DNA from: Aphanomyces cochlioides
Taxonomy: Eukaryota > Oomycota > Saprolegniomycetes > Saprolegniales > Verrucalvaceae
DNA: 64,000 bases
Assembly (NCBI GenBank): GCA_019828595.1
Contig: JAHQRK010000033.1
Span: 248,001-312,000 of the forward strand
Direction of reading: 5' to 3'
The position numbers and the translations under genes were made by a program. Below are positions 10,101 through 21,688 of the stretch, piece after piece. Position 1 is the stretch's first letter. Every line of letters starts with the position of its first letter. The notes beneath the pieces are model-generated. The model was not told the origin of the DNA. It did no database searches and worked only from the letters and a program-made list of their open reading frames with translations.

Positions 10101-11226
10101 ATTGAGTAGCTGGTTTGAATCCCGCTGGACTCCGTACGGCTGTCCAAATCACATCTCATCTTTGGATGTTCCCCTTTGGCACAACTCGTATCTGCCTGGA
10201 CTCGAAGACCTATACGATCAGTGCTCTACATCGACGCAAGACCAAGCCAATGTATTGGCTTCGCTTCACATCACGAAGTTGTCGCATTTGTTGACTCCGT
10301 GTCAGCGAGTTTGGCCAGCTTCGATCTTGTTCGACAAAATCAACCGTGCCTGCCGCCAAGCCAATTTTGTCCCTCCAACGAAACAATGGATCTCAATCTT
10401 GGTGACCAAGTTATCACGATTGTTTGAGATTGTTTCTGAAGAGGATGCTCCCGTGTTCCACTTGCCGACGCCAAGCTCTGAATGGATGGAATGGCACTGG
10501 ATGATTCACCCTGACTCGAGTCCGATCTTGTTGGCGCTTGCGACTTCGAAATCGGCTAAGATCAGAGCTTCTCCAGCTGTCAGCTCGTCCATTCTTCCTA
10601 CCAAGCATCTCAACCTGCCATCCAACTTTTATGAAGACCCCAAGCGCCTTACCCAACTTGCCGCCTTCCTCCAACCCGACCACATTCTCCCTCGATATGG
10701 AGAGTTCATTTTCAAGACCCTTCTCCGCGCCAACGCCATGCAATATCTGTTTCAGTACCAAGACCCCAAGCCGACGTGTGTCTTCTGTCGTGTCAATGAG
10801 ACGTACGAGCATTTCCTGTTCTCTTGTGGATATGGTCAATCTGTTTGGTATTTCTTCAAGGCGATCCAGCGACTGCTCGAGTGTTCCTTTCCGTCCACGT
10901 GTCTGGAAATGTTCTACGAGACGCCCAAGCCGTCCGATGGATACTACATCCGTGGCTATCTGAAGATCTGGCCGATTGTCCGAGCCTGCGTGTATTATCA
11001 AATATGGCTCCAACGTGCCGATCGCACCTTTCGACCCGACCTCACAGCGAAGAGTCCGATGGAAGTTGCCATTCATGCTGCCTCTTTGATCAAGCTACAT
11101 CTACAACAGCTCCTGGTTGATCTCCCTCTCAAGAAGGGATACACCAAGGTATTCAATGTGCTCAAGCATCTATCTTCGGACCCCTGGTTACGTCAACACA
11201 TCATTCCTGACAGCGTCGTTTCATGA
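7171..11226 (+). CDS. ORF2: APE endonuclease-reverse transcriptase, complete
   Basis: This 1351-aa polyprotein would nick target DNA and reverse-transcribe the element RNA at the nick. The APE domain (about 1-262) shows N26 (LNTNGF), E50 (QETRF), Y140 (NIYAPA), D170 (GGDFN) and D254-H255 (QADH). The linker (about 263-430) is Gln/Lys-rich and likely coiled. The RT follows, with NYRPISLLN, motif A D626 (LLDFEKAFD), motif B (RGVLQGDPLSPLLF) and motif C YFADD (D727, D728). The C-terminal region has C1203-x2-C1206-x7-H1214-x4-C1219, a zf-RVT-like zinc motif. No RNase H is seen. The ATG at 7171 is used; GTG directly before it extends the frame by one codon only. All catalytic residues are present, so the protein could be active. 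Confidence 0.95.
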   Translation: MSDNNFSDVPTELVDWDPQIISLNTNGFSNSHRYILDKLSSVHDVSFIQETRFRTPSLHDRVAFHWQRITNHEGSLFFEEPIYPEVSTSPATGGLATLIHPHSPLKNATQVPHDNPVLRGRYLQVRCTLGPLTVVLHNIYAPAAFQQRASYFEELPRDFPPHALHIVGGDFNCTLNKDLDSLRPSTSTMAGTLQLEQWMHSLSLVDLFRRQNPVARTFTSPTLTNRLDYIFCSSTLAGLRHWKATHMPHVPQADHVACRIITKRQTLRHGSGSWKAPTWLLRLPRAAEIVHGCLDRFLDKSPTFHNISKAYDMLVNDIRSQLKEFHSQRLEKQRLPLKKLAVEIASLLQVPNMRQDSVLVDRVRDLQKQIHELQDRDKQFRQDQAFQLHLYKAERSSKFHFMSPVPTPLKKTVFKELVDVNGNVVSNQQGMSDVLVDYYKDLFAAPEVQRSGDEVSSFLTPLTRHKQLPEQAQKELSAPLRANEFYHAIRHSSSNSAPGPNALPFEVLKLAPHKWSLVLELLFTHQLHSHPRLTPMQLVSTLVLLHKKGHKSQAKNYRPISLLNTDVKILTSILAYRLQRHIRHIIHPDQQGFIRRSNIQTNIARLDDMLHHIKRHSPSSMVALLDFEKAFDRVDHAYLLRVLRHYGFPETFVDMVRVLYSGRKSRILVNGFLSKPVHISRGVLQGDPLSPLLFVIALEPMCQLLRQHSNYGIKCGDRYHTGSYFADDSQLYAANETCLHRQLALVQTFCDKSGFRLNVDKTQILTYSQLNGNLASLQVTSDSPVKALGILVAPNLSPLARFNYVFEKFVARLSLWLYKARTMAGKVTILHSICLPVLWYQLAFVPADKDLAKKIDKAMLQFMHGEEINPSSSVHGLRLIKKEILFMPKKSGGLGLHHALALWQQHNRSVMIRCIQAITTPPRKSAMPAWITPGYTLLEKAFHPWGSPRDLLLANGSSAFIRQLYKNPNITPMWKALLSSWFESRWTPYGCPNHISSLDVPLWHNSYLPGLEDLYDQCSTSTQDQANVLASLHITKLSHLLTPCQRVWPASILFDKINRACRQANFVPPTKQWISILVTKLSRLFEIVSEEDAPVFHLPTPSSEWMEWHWMIHPDSSPILLALATSKSAKIRASPAVSSSILPTKHLNLPSNFYEDPKRLTQLAAFLQPDHILPRYGEFIFKTLLRANAMQYLFQYQDPKPTCVFCRVNETYEHFLFSCGYGQSVWYFFKAIQRLLECSFPSTCLEMFYETPKPSDGYYIRGYLKIWPIVRACVYYQIWLQRADRTFRPDLTAKSPMEVAIHAASLIKLHLQQLLVDLPLKKGYTKVFNVLKHLSSDPWLRQHIIPDSVVS

Positions 11227-11372
11227 GTGAGCATGACGGCTCACCACTTCATCTCCTGTTCAATGACCACTTTGCCATATTCTGTTTTCCAAATTCTATT
11301 TATACAGTACGAGGCAAATTAGTAAGTCATTAGGGCCTTTGCTCAAAAATAAGGTTAATACAACTCATTTAA
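11227..11372 (+). other. 3' UTR of copy C
   Basis: The UTR is 146 nt without a poly(A) tail. GTGAGC (11227-11232), loop ATGACG and GCTCAC (11239-11244) form a 6-bp hairpin directly after the stop codon. The complementary 14-mer is at 11307-11320. The UTR ends CTCATTTAA, then CC shared with the target. Confidence 0.8.
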
Positions 11373-11374
11373 CC

Positions 11375-13016
11375 ACAGACCATTGTGATCTCAAGTTACA
11401 ACTTGTCTACGTGCGTGGAAATGGGAGGCACAACGTTTCGACTTGGTGGCAAAGACTTCCTGGTTCCCAAATACTCGCGTTATGGCAACAACTACTACGT
11501 TACGTTCAACAAGGTCAGTCACCCTTCGATGGCCAAGGCGATTGTCAAGAAAATGGCTGCATTGACCAAGTCAGTGATAGCAGCATTCAACCCTACTGCT
11601 GGTCAGAACATCAAGTCGCCGCATTTGAGAGTCATTTTCAAGTCGTCTGCGCCTCCTGCAGTGCTGGTGCCAAAATCCGGCGACGCACTACGCGAAATCA
11701 CCATTACGGATCCGTCGGGTCAGCCTTTTGTCGTCGTGTTTCAGCACAAGATCGCTGCTCTGAACAAGACATTGCCTCCGTCGATTGTTTCACGACGTGC
11801 AGAGGCCAAGGCTGAAAAAGCAAAGGCAAAAGCGGCCAAGGCAGCGGCAAAATCTCCTCCGTCAGGAGAAAAAGAACCTGAACATGATGGAGACGATCAT
11901 GATCAAGACCCTGGAACAAATGCGGAAGGCAAGGCCGACTCAACTGAGGCATCTGGAGATCGTCAAGATGAACAACCACAGCCAACAGCTCCTTCTCATG
12001 GCTCTGATGTCGATATGTCTGGTGACAGCGATCCCCCTAACAACAATGGACAAGACAAACAACAAGAAGATGTGGAAATGTCTACCAACGAATCGCCCGC
12101 TCTTGCTCCACCAAGTGAGCAGCCCAAGAACTCGCTGGACCTTCAATTGGTAACGGGCTACCGGTCTGGACCAGCTCCAAAACGTACTTTGCCTTCGTCC
12201 CCACGTTTGGATCCCCTGCCGACATCCAACCGTTTTCATATCCTCGAAGAAGACGACGTGGAACTCTCGTTTGAAGACTTTGCAGTGCCTCGAATTGTAT
12301 TGGAAGATTCAAGTGCGCCACGCCCGAAAAGGACCAAAGGCAAAGCGAAGAAACAACGACTTAACAAGTCTGCTGCAGCCCACCTCGAATTGGCGAAGAA
12401 GATCATTCGAGATAAGAAAGTCGAAGGCAGTATCACCGAATGTCAACGCATTTTGCGAGATGACCCTCAGCTCGTTGCACATGCTATGTACGCACAAGAT
12501 GAAGACCTCAGTTTGTTTCAGTCACTTGTTGCAACCAAGACTATTGAGCGCAAGATGGCTTTGTTAAAAGCTCAAGGCAAGCCTCACAACTACAAACATC
12601 ACGTCAACTTCATGGCTCAATACAAGATTCACCCGTCAGAAATCTTGGAAGAATTGACCACGGACATACCAGAGATCAAACGCATCCTCTTTGCACTTGC
12701 TACGATTGACTTATTCCTCTCAAATCGGGCCCCAGACCTCTACACAAACTCGGAGGCACTGACTGTTCTATTGAACCAAGAAGCAACAAGATTGCCTGAC
12801 ACCAACTGCTTGACGGACTGGTCGCTGTTTGCTTTGATCGAAAACTTCAGCGACAATCTCGAGAAGTTCACTTTGCCGGCTCCCGTCTTGTCGGCCATCT
12901 CGATGCTCAAAAGCATCACCAACAATTACCACATCGACGAGCTCTGCAGCAAAGCTCACCACTCCATGAACGCCGACGAAATTGATCCCCTCGATTTGGA
13001 GGACGATCAACTCTAA
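11375..13016 (+). pseudogene. ORF1 C-terminal part of fragment D
   Basis: This is ORF1 codons of about 467-1012, open to the normal TAA. It has lost its own start and N-terminal half at the junction with copy C. The first in-frame Met after the junction is well inside the central block. It retains half of the central conserved block, the Ala/Lys-rich segment, the acidic linker, SNRFHIL and the C-terminal helical region. It differs from other copies by single substitutions such as KRTKG in place of KKTKG. Confidence 0.85.
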
Positions 13017-13094
13017 GGCTTCTATCCCCTGCTTCAATCCATTTCAACCTCCCCTCTGACCCCTCCATTCTACTCATTTTCATCTGTACTCGTC

Positions 13095-14305
13095 ATGATT
13101 GACAACAACTTCTCCGATGTCCCAACTGAACTCGTGGACTGGGACCCACAAATCATCTCCCTCAACACCAATGGCTTCTCCAACAGTCATCGGTACATCC
13201 TCGACAAACTATCAAGTGTTCACGACGTTTCCTTTATCCAAGAAACCCGTTTCCGCACGCCAAGTCTCCACGACCGTGTTGCGTTCCATTGGCAACGCAT
13301 CACAAACCACGAAGGCTCTTTGTTCTTTGAAGAGCCTATTTACCCTGAAGTATCCACGTCGCCAGCCACTGGAGGTCTGGCTACGTTGATACATCCTCAC
13401 TCTCCTTTGAAGAACGCCACTCAAGTCCCTCATGACAACCCAGTGCTTCGTGGTCGTTATCTACAAGTGCGATGTACTCTGGGTCCACTGACAGTCGTTC
13501 TCCACAATATCTATGCGCCGGCAGCCTTCCAAGAACGAGCAAGTTACTTCGAAGAATTGCCACGCGACTTTCCTCCACATGCGCTCCACATTGTTGGAGG
13601 AGATTTCAACTGCACTCTCAACAAAGATTTGGATTCGTTGAGACCCAGTACCTCCACCATGGCCGGCACCCTTCAACTGGAACAATGGATGCACAGTTTG
13701 TCTCTGGTGGATCTGTTTCGCCGTCAAAACCCCGTGGCAAGAACCTTCACAAGTCCCACACTCACCAACCGACTCGACTACATATTTTGTTCGTCCACCT
13801 TGGCGGGTCTTCGTCATTGGAAGGCGACGCACATGCCACACGTTCCACAGGCTGACCACGTGGCTTGTCGTATCATCACAAGCGTCAAACATTGCGCCAT
13901 GGCTCTGGATCATGGAAAGCTCCAACTTGGCTACTTCGTCTACCACGAGCGGCCGAGATTGTTCATGGATGTCTGGATCGATTTTTGGACAAGTCTCCAA
14001 CATTCCACAATATCTCCAAGGCCTACGACATGCTGGTCAATGATATCCGCTCCCAACTCAAAGAATTCCATTCTCAACGATTGGAGAAACAACGTCTGCC
14101 GTTGAAGAAGTTAGCTGTCGAGATCGCTTCGCTTTTGCAAGTCCCCAACATGCGTCAAGATTCAGTGCTGGTGGATCGAGTGCGAGACCTTCAAAAGCAA
14201 ATTCACGAGCTGCAAGATCGAGACAAGCAGTTTCGTCAAGACCAGGCGTTCCAACTTCACTTGTACAAAGCAGAGCGCTCGTCCAAGTTCCACTTCATGT
14301 CCCCT
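13095..14305 (+). pseudogene. ORF2 5' part of fragment D, frameshifted
   Basis: The ORF2 ATG (13095) is followed by a complete APE domain. A one-base deletion near 13879 (ACAAGCG for ACAAAGCG) shifts the frame just after the domain's D-H pair. The shifted frame ends at 14105 as a 336-codon ORF. The true linker frame continues separately and stops at the fragment edge at codon 404. The RT is absent. The same deletion is in F and H. Confidence 0.85.
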
Positions 14306-14371
14306 ATCACGTCAACTTCATGGCTCAATACAAGATTCACCCGTCAGAAATCTTGGAAGAATTGACCACGG
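14306..14371 (+). mobile_element. LINE sliver E, ORF1 piece carrying a target-site copy
   Basis: These 66 bp match ORF1 around codons 874-896 (HHVNFMAQYKIHPSEILEEL). They join fragment D on the left and the 3' end of F on the right. Read in F's orientation, the flank begins CCGTGGTCAATTC, the same 13 bases that end the 5' flank of copy K at 35187-35199. E is thus the 3' side of the integration site whose 5' side now precedes K. Confidence 0.82.
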
Positions 14372-14517
14372 TTAAATGAGTTGTATTAACCTTATTTTTG
14401 GGCAAAGGCCCTAATGACTTACTAATTTGCCTCGTACTGTATAAATAGAACTTGGAAAACAGAATATGGCAAAGTGGTCATTGAACAGGAGATGAAGTGG
14501 TGAGCCGTCATGCTCAC
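14372..14517 (-). other. 3' UTR of copy F
   Basis: This 146-nt UTR is of the same class as that of C: a 6-bp GTGAGC/GCTCAC stem with a six-base loop next to the stop codon. The element ends CTCATTTAA, followed by CC that also belongs to the target. Confidence 0.8.
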
Positions 14518-17500
14518 TCATGAAACGACGCTGTCAGGAATGATGTGTTGACGTAACCAGTGGTCCGAAGATAGATGCTTGAGCACATTGAATACCTTGG
14601 TGTATCCCTTCTTGAGAGGGAGATCAACCAGGAGCTGTTGTAGATGTAGCTTGATCAAAGAGGCAGCATGAATGGCAACTTCCATCGGACTCTTCGCTGT
14701 GAGGTCGGGTCGAAAGGTGCGATCGGCACGTTGGAGCCATATTTGATAATACACGCAGGCTCGGACAATCGGCCAGATCTTCAGATAGCCACGGATGTAG
14801 TATCCATCGGACGGCTTGGGCGTCTCGTAGAACATTTCCAGACACGTGGACGGAAAGGAACACTCGAGCAGTCGCTGGATTGTCTTGAAGGAATACCAAA
14901 CAGATTGACCATATCCACAAGAGAACAGGAAATGCTCGTACGTCTCATTGACACGACAGAAGACACACGTCGGCTTGGGGTCTTGGTACTGAAACAGATA
15001 TTGCATGGCGTTGGCGCGGAGAAGGGTCTTGAAAATGAACTCTCCATATCGAGGGAGAATGTGGTCGGGTTGGAGGAAGGCGGCAAGTTGGGTAAGGCGC
15101 TTGGGGTCTTCGTAAAAGTTGGATGGCAGGTTGAGATGCTTGGTAGGAAGAATGGACGAGCTGGCAGCTGGAGAAGCTCTGATCTTAGCCGATTTCGAAG
15201 TCGCAAGCGCCAACAAGATCGAACTCGAGTCAGGGTGAATTATCCAGTGCCATTCCATCCATTCAGAGCTTGGCGTCGGCAAGTGGAACACGGGAGCATC
15301 CTCTTCAGAAACAATCTCAAACAATCGTGATAACTTGGTCACCAAGATTGAGATCCATTGTTTCGTTGGAGGGACAAAATTGGCTTGGCGGCAGGCACGG
15401 TTGATTTTGTCGAACAAGATCGAAGCTGGCCAAACTCGCTGACACGGAGTCAACAAATGCGACAACTTCGTGATGTGAAGCGAAGCCAATACATTGGCTT
15501 GGTCTTGCGTCGATGTAGAGCACTGATCGTATAGGTCTTCGAGTCCAGGCAGATACGAGTTGTGCCAAAGGGGAACATCCAAAGATGAGATGTGATTTGG
15601 ACAGCCGTACGGAGTCCAGCGGGATTCAAACCAGCTACTCAATAAGGCTTTCCACATTGGAGTGATATTGGGATTCTTGTACAGTTGTCTGATGAATGCA
15701 GAAGAGCCATTTGCCAAGAGGAGATCTCGGGGGGAACCCCATGGATGAAAAGCCTTCTCGAGGAGAGTATAGCCCGGCGTAATCCAGGCGGACATGGCAG
15801 ACTTGCGGGGTGGGGTGGTGATGGCTTGAATGCATCTGATCATGACAGAGCGGTTGTGTTGTTGCCATAAAGCAAGTGCATGGTGCAGGCCTAAGCCACC
15901 GGACTTCTTCGGCATGAATAGGATCTCCTTTTTGATCAAACGGAGGCCATGGACAGAGGAGGATGGGTTGATTTCTTCACCATGCATAAATTGAAGCATG
16001 GCCTTGTCGATCTTTTTGGCCAGGTCTTTGTCGGCAGGGACAAAAGCCAGTTGGTACCATAACACAGGCAGACATATGCTGTGCAGGATAGTGACTTTTC
16101 CGGCCATGGTTCGAGCCTTGTAGAGCCACAAAGACAAGCGAGCCACAAACTTCTCAAACACGTAATTGAAACGTGCCAATGGAGAAAGATTGGGCGCAAC
16201 CAAGATACCAAGAGCCTTCACGGGACTGTCGGAAGTAACTTGTAGTGAGGCAAGGTTCCCATTCAACTGGCTGTAGGTCAGAATTTGGGTCTTGTCTACG
16301 TTGAGTCGGAAACCAGACTTGTCGCAAAAGGTTTGAACCAATGCAAGCTGCCGGTGGAGGCACGTCTCATTTGCCGCATAGAGTTGCGAGTCGTCGGCAA
16401 AGTAACTCCCAGTGTGGTAGCGATCCCCACACTTGATGCCATAGTTGGAGTGTTGCCGTAGGAGTTGGCACATCGGTTCCAAAGCGATCACAAACAGAAG
16501 TGGCGACAATGGATCACCTTGCAACACACCGCGTGAGATGTGAACTGGCTTGGACAAGAAGCCGTTCACCAAGATGCGAGACTTGCGGCCCGAGTACAGT
16601 ACGCGAACCATGTCAACAAAGGTTTCGGGAAAGCCATAGTGACGGAGGACGCGGAGCAAGTACGCGTGGTCCACGCGATCAAAAGCTTTCTCAAAGTCAA
16701 GCAGTGCCACCATCGAGGACGGACTGTGTCGTTTGATGTGGTGCAGCATGTCATCCAGTCGTGCAATATTGGTTTGGATATTGCTTCGACGGATAAAGCC
16801 TTGCTGGTCCGGGTGGATGATGTGTCGAATGTGGCGCTGGAGTCGATAAGCCAGAATACTCGTCAGGATTTTCACATCCGTGTTGAGTAGGCTAATGGGC
16901 CGATAGTTCTTGGCTTGTGACTTGGGGCCTTTCTTGTGCAGCAACACCAGCGTACTGACAAGTTGCATGGGAGTCAAGCGAGGGTGAGAATGGAGCTGGT
17001 GTGTGAATAGCAGCTCCAATACCAACGACCACTTGTGAGGTGCAAGTTTGAGGACTTCGAATGGCAGAGCGTTGGGACCTGGCGCTGAGTTCGAACTGCT
17101 GTGTCGAATAGCATGATAGAACTCGTTGGCGCGCAAGGGAGCCGACAGCTCTTTCTGGGCTTGCTCTGGCAGTTGCTTGTGTCGAGTCAATGGGGTCAGA
17201 AATGACGACACTTCGTCTCCAGATCGCTGCACCTCGGGAGCTGCAAACAAGTCCTTGTAGTAGTCGACCAGGACGTCAGACATGCCTTGTTGATTGGAGA
17301 CAACATTTCCATTGACATCCACCAACTCTTTGAAGACTGTCTTCTTCAAGGGGGTAGGGACAGGGGACATGAAGTGGAACTTGGACGAGCGCTCTGCTTT
17401 GTACAAGTGAAGTTGGAACGCCTGGTCTTGACGAAACTGCTTGTCTCGATCTTGCAGCTCGTGAATTTGCTTTTGAAGGTCTCGCACTCGATCCACCAGC

Positions 17501-18572
17501 ACTGAATCTTGACGCATGTTGGGGACTTGCAAAAGCGAAGCGATCTCGACAGCTAACTTCTTCAACGGCAGACGTTGTTTCTCCAATCGTTGAGAATGGA
17601 ATTCTTTGAGTTGGGAGCGGATATCATTGACCAGCATGTCGTAGGCCTTGGAGATATTGTGGAATGTTGGAGACTTGTCCAAAAATCGATCCAGACATCC
17701 ATGAACAATCTCGGCCGCTCGTGGTAGACGAAGTAGCCAAGTTGGAGCTTTCCATGATCCAGAGCCATGGCGCAATGTTTGACGCTTGTGATGATACGAC
17801 AAGCCACGTGGTCAGCCTGTGGAACGTGTGGCATGTGAGTCGCCTTCCAATGACGAAGACCCGCCAAGGTGGACGAACAAAAGATGTAGTCGAGTCGGTT
17901 GGTGAGTGTGGGACTTGTGAAGGTTCTTGCCACGGGGTTTTGACGGCGAAACAGATCCACCAGAGACAAACTGTGCATCCATTGTTCCAGTTGAAGGGTG
18001 CCGGCCATGGTGGAGGTACTGGGTCTCAACGAATCCAAATCTTTGTTGAGAGTGCAGTTGAAATCTCCTCCAACAATGTGGAGCGCATGTGGAGGAAAGT
18101 CGCGTGGCAATTCTTCGAAGTAACTTGCTCGTTCTTGGAAGGCTGCCGGCGCATAGATATTGTGGAGAACGACTGTCAGTGGACCCAGAGTACATCGCAC
18201 TTGTAGATAACGACCACGAAGCACTGGGTTGTCATGAGGGACTTGAGTGGCGTTCTTCAAAGGAGAGTGAGGATGTATCAACGTAGCCAGACCTCCAGTG
18301 GCTGGCGACGTGGATACTTCAGGGTAAATAGGCTCTTCAAAGAACAAAGAGCCTTCGTGGTTTGTGATGCGTTGCCAATGGAACGCAACACGGTCGTGGA
18401 GACTTGGCGTGCGGAAACGGGTTTCTTGGATAAAGGAAACGTCGTGAACACTTGATAGTTTGTCGAGGATGTACCGATGACTGTTGGAGAAGCCATTGGT
18501 GTTGAGGGAGATGATTTGTGGGTCCCAGTCCACGAGTTCAGTTGGGACATCGGAGAAGTTGTTGTCAATCAT
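14518..18572 (-). pseudogene. ORF2 of copy F, one frameshift
   Basis: This is full-length ORF2 minus one base. The APE domain reads from the ATG at 18572 (MIDNNFSDV). A missing base near 17785 shifts the frame right after it. The RT, FADD and zinc motif stay open in the second frame down to the stop at 14518. The overlapping-frame layout resembles a programmed frameshift. However, the lost base lies in a short A run and is intact in C, so a plain mutation is more likely. An HWLR for PWLR change is seen near the C-terminus. Confidence 0.87.
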
Positions 18573-18650
18573 GACGAGTACAGATGAAAATGAGTAGAAT
18601 GGAGGGGTCAGAGGGGAGGTTGAAATGGATTGAAGCAGGGGATAGAAGCC

Positions 18651-21600
18651 TTAGAGTTGATCGTCCTCCAAATCGAGGGGATCAATTTCGTCGGCGTTCA
18701 TGGAGTGGTGAGCTTTGCTGCAGAGCTCGTCGATGTGGTAATTGTTGGTGATGCTTTTGAGCATCGAGATGGCCGACAAGACGGGAGCCGGCAAAGTGAA
18801 CTTCTCGAGATTGTCGCTGAAGTTTTCGATCAAAGCAAACAGCGACCAGTCCGTCAAGCAGTTGGTGTCAGGCAATCTTGTTGCTTCTTGGTTCAATAGA
18901 ACAGTCAGTGCCTCCGAGTTTGTGTAGAGGTCTGGGGCCCGATTTGAGAGGAATAAGTCAATCGTAGCAAGTGCAAAGAGGATGCGTTTGATCTCTGGTA
19001 TGTCCGTGGTCAATTCTTCCAAGATTTCTGACGGGTGAATCTTGTATTGAGCCATGAAGTTGACGTGATGTTTGTAGTTGTGAGGCTTGCCTTGAGCTTT
19101 TAACAAAGCCATCTTGCGCTCAATAGTCTTGGTTGCAACAAGTGACTGAAACAAACTGAGGTCTTCATCTTGTGCGTACATAGCATGTGCAACGAGCTGA
19201 GGGTCATCTCGCAAAATGCGTTGACATTCGGTGATACTGCCTTCGACTTTCTTATCTCGAATGATCTTCTTCGCCAATTCGAGGTGGGCTGCAGCAGACT
19301 TGTTAAGTCGTTGTTTCTTCGCTTTGCCTTTGGTCTTTTTCGGGCGTGGCGCACTTGAATCTTCCAATACAATTCGAGGCACTGCAAAGTCTTCAAACGA
19401 GAGTTCCACGTCGTCTTCTTCGAGGATATGAAAACGGTTGGATGTCGGCAGGGGATCCAAACGTGGGGACGAAGGCAAAGTACGTTTTGGAGCTGGTCCA
19501 GACCGGTAGCCCGTTACCAATTGAAGGTCCAGCGAGTTCTTGGGCTGCTCACTTGGTGGAGCAAGAGCGGGCGATTCGTTGGTAGACATTTCCACATCTT
19601 CTTGTTGTTTGTCTTGTCCATTGTTGTTAGGGGGATCGCTGTCACCAGACATATCGACATCAGAGCCATGAGAAGGAGCTGTTGGCTGTGGTTGTTCATC
19701 TTGACGATCTCCAGATGCCTCAGTTGAGTCGGCCTTGCCTTCCGCATTTGTTCCAGGGTCTTGATCATGATCGTCTCCATCATGTTCAGGTTCTTTTTCT
19801 CCTGACGGAGGAGATTTTGCCGCTGCCTTGGCCGCTTTTGCCTTTGCTTTTTCAGCCTTGGCCTCTGCACGTCGTGAAACAATCGACGGAGGCAATGTCT
19901 TGTTCAGAGCAGCGATCTTGTGCTGAAACACGACGACAAAAGGCTGACCCGACGGATCCGTAATGGTGATTTCGCGTAGTGCGTCGCCGGATTTTGGCAC
20001 CAGCACTGCAGGAGGCGCAGACGACTTGAAAATGACTCTCAAATGCGGCGACTTGATGTTCTGACCAGCAGTAGGGTTGAATGCTGCTATCACTGACTTG
20101 GTCAATGCAGCCATTTTCTTGACAATCGCCTTGGCCATCGAAGGGTGACTGACCTTGTTGAACGTAACGTAGTAGTTGTTGCCATAACGCGAGTACTTGG
20201 GAACCAGGAAGTCTTTGCCACCAAGTCGAAACGTTGTGCCTCCCATTTCCACGCACGTAGACAAGTTGTAACTTGAGATCACAATGGTCTGTGGGTTCTT
20301 CTTGTGGATCAAAATGTTCGGAAATTTGGAGCCCCATAACGAACCAGGATTTTCCTTGACAAATTGATCGCAGATGACTTTTTCGGACCAGTCCTTGTAG
20401 GCTTCGCCCAACTTGACTGTGAGCTCGTACACTTGGGACTGGGGGGTGAGCAAAATGTTTTCAATGAAGGCGTCCATGTCACCAGAGTCTTTGTAGAATG
20501 TGTCCCCATGGCCTCGCATCGCGCAATATCGTCATCGGCAACAGCATGAGCACCAGTGTTGCGGTGTTTTGCGCCTTTGGGAGCATTGCCTTGCTTGGAA
20601 TCTTTCTTGGACGAAGCTGAATCCTTGCCGGGAGTCTTTTGCGTCCATGGATTGGCCTTTTCAGCGTTTTGTTGCTCTTGATCGCCTTGTATTTTGTCTG
20701 CCGCGGTAGGAGGGTCAACAGCGCCATTTCCTTGAGCAACGGATTTGTCGACAATGTCTTGATTTGACTGTTCATTGTCTTTGTTTGTCGATTGTTCCTC
20801 TTGAATAACTTCTCCAGAAGTATCACACGGCTTCGCTTGGCCGTTAATGTCGCCTGACCCATCAACCTCAGAGTGAATTTGAGTATTTCCCTCGTCGGTT
20901 AAGGCCTCGGTTTCAGTAGAATCCTTCCCCTCGGCGTCTCCAGAGACCATATCCACGTCCTCTTGAGATTTTTCTTCTTCCTCTCCCGTTCTAGGAGGCT
21001 CAGCACAGGGGGCGACGCGGTTGGTGGCTGCTGGCTCAGTCCCATTGGTCACGAGAAAGGCCGGGGCCAGACCCCCAGTGACAGGGGTAGAAGGGGAATC
21101 CATGCCATCCCCGCAGCACGGTGACTGGGGTACACCATTGCTCCGGCGAGAACCCAAATCGGGATACCGCCCCCGCCCCTCCGAAGAGGCCCCTGGGGGG
21201 AAGTAGACAGAACCGCAGGGTGTGCCCATAGGGGGGGGCCCTCGTAGCCTCTAGGGCTGGCATGGACCCCGTTTTCTCGCCGCCTTCACTGGGGATCGAC
21301 TCCAATTGGAGTCCAGGGAAGCAGCCACCACAGGCACAAGGCCCCAGTGGTTCGCCCTCCTGAGTGAGGGCTTCGCTAGACAAGTTAACGACAGTGGTCT
21401 GGGGGTCAACCACTGACCCACTGAGGTTGACCCCCCTGGAACTCCGGCGAGTGGAGCACCAGGTGAAGCGCTGGTGGAGCGAGACGCAGATTGGTCTCCA
21501 GAGACGCTGTTGGGGTCGAACTCGACCTCCACTTCGGCCCTAGGGTTAGGTGTAGAGACATTACTCACACCACTTCCGCCATCCTGATTGGACGACGAAA

Positions 21601-21688
21601 GTGGGTGAGGTGATACAATACCTGGAATGATGGTGACCCCGTGAGGGTTGGTCTCACGGAGCTCGGAACAGCTGTTGGCGTTGGACAT
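18651..21688 (-). pseudogene. ORF1 of copy F, three single-base indels
   Basis: ORF1 starts at the ATG at 21688. The frame is lost at the six-base C run (21431-21436, normally seven), at an eight-base G run (21231-21238, normally seven), and at a missing base near 20505. The last 620 or so codons are open to the stop at 18651. All three changes are in or beside homopolymers, so slippage or sequencing error should be considered. The six-base allele is shared with C and H; the other two are seen only here. Confidence 0.85.

Larger units (their letters stand above)
3994..11374 (+). mobile_element. LINE copy C, full length
   Basis: This is a complete element of about 7.38 kb from ACTTCCG (3994) to CTCATTTAA (11364-11372, followed by CC). 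It has a 61-nt 5' UTR, ORF1 with one frameshift, a 78-nt spacer, an intact ORF2 and a 146-nt 3' UTR. The flanks do not match: left is antisense ORF2 (B2), right is sense ORF1 codon 467 (D). There is therefore no target-site duplication around this copy as it now stands. It carries the only complete ORF2 in the window. Confidence 0.94.
11375..14305 (+). mobile_element. LINE fragment D, ORF1 C-terminus to ORF2 codon 404
   Basis: This sense fragment starts at ORF1 codon 467 against the 3' end of C and ends in ORF2 at codon 404 (FMSP), where it joins sliver E. It is the inverted counterpart of 17364-20292 in F. D and F share two private changes: the ORF2 start reads ATGATTGAC rather than ATGAGTGAC, and one A is missing near 13879. 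They therefore derive from one source or have exchanged sequence. Confidence 0.9.
11375..20292. repeat. Inverted repeat pair D / inner F
   Basis: Arms 11375-14305 (plus) and about 17364-20292 (minus) are inverted copies of the same 2.9-kb stretch, with a 3.06-kb spacer made of E and the 3' part of F. Both arms carry the ATGATTGAC start variant and the missing A after APE, unlike most other copies. Confidence 0.8.

Noticed and set aside
9433..11226. RNase H domain after the RT
   Set aside because: No DEDD-type pattern was recognised in the 620 residues after FADD; only the Cys/His motif stands out.
13865..14365. Separate RT-linker gene starting MSYHHKRQT
   Set aside because: It is the ORF2 frame resumed after a one-base deletion, not an independent gene.
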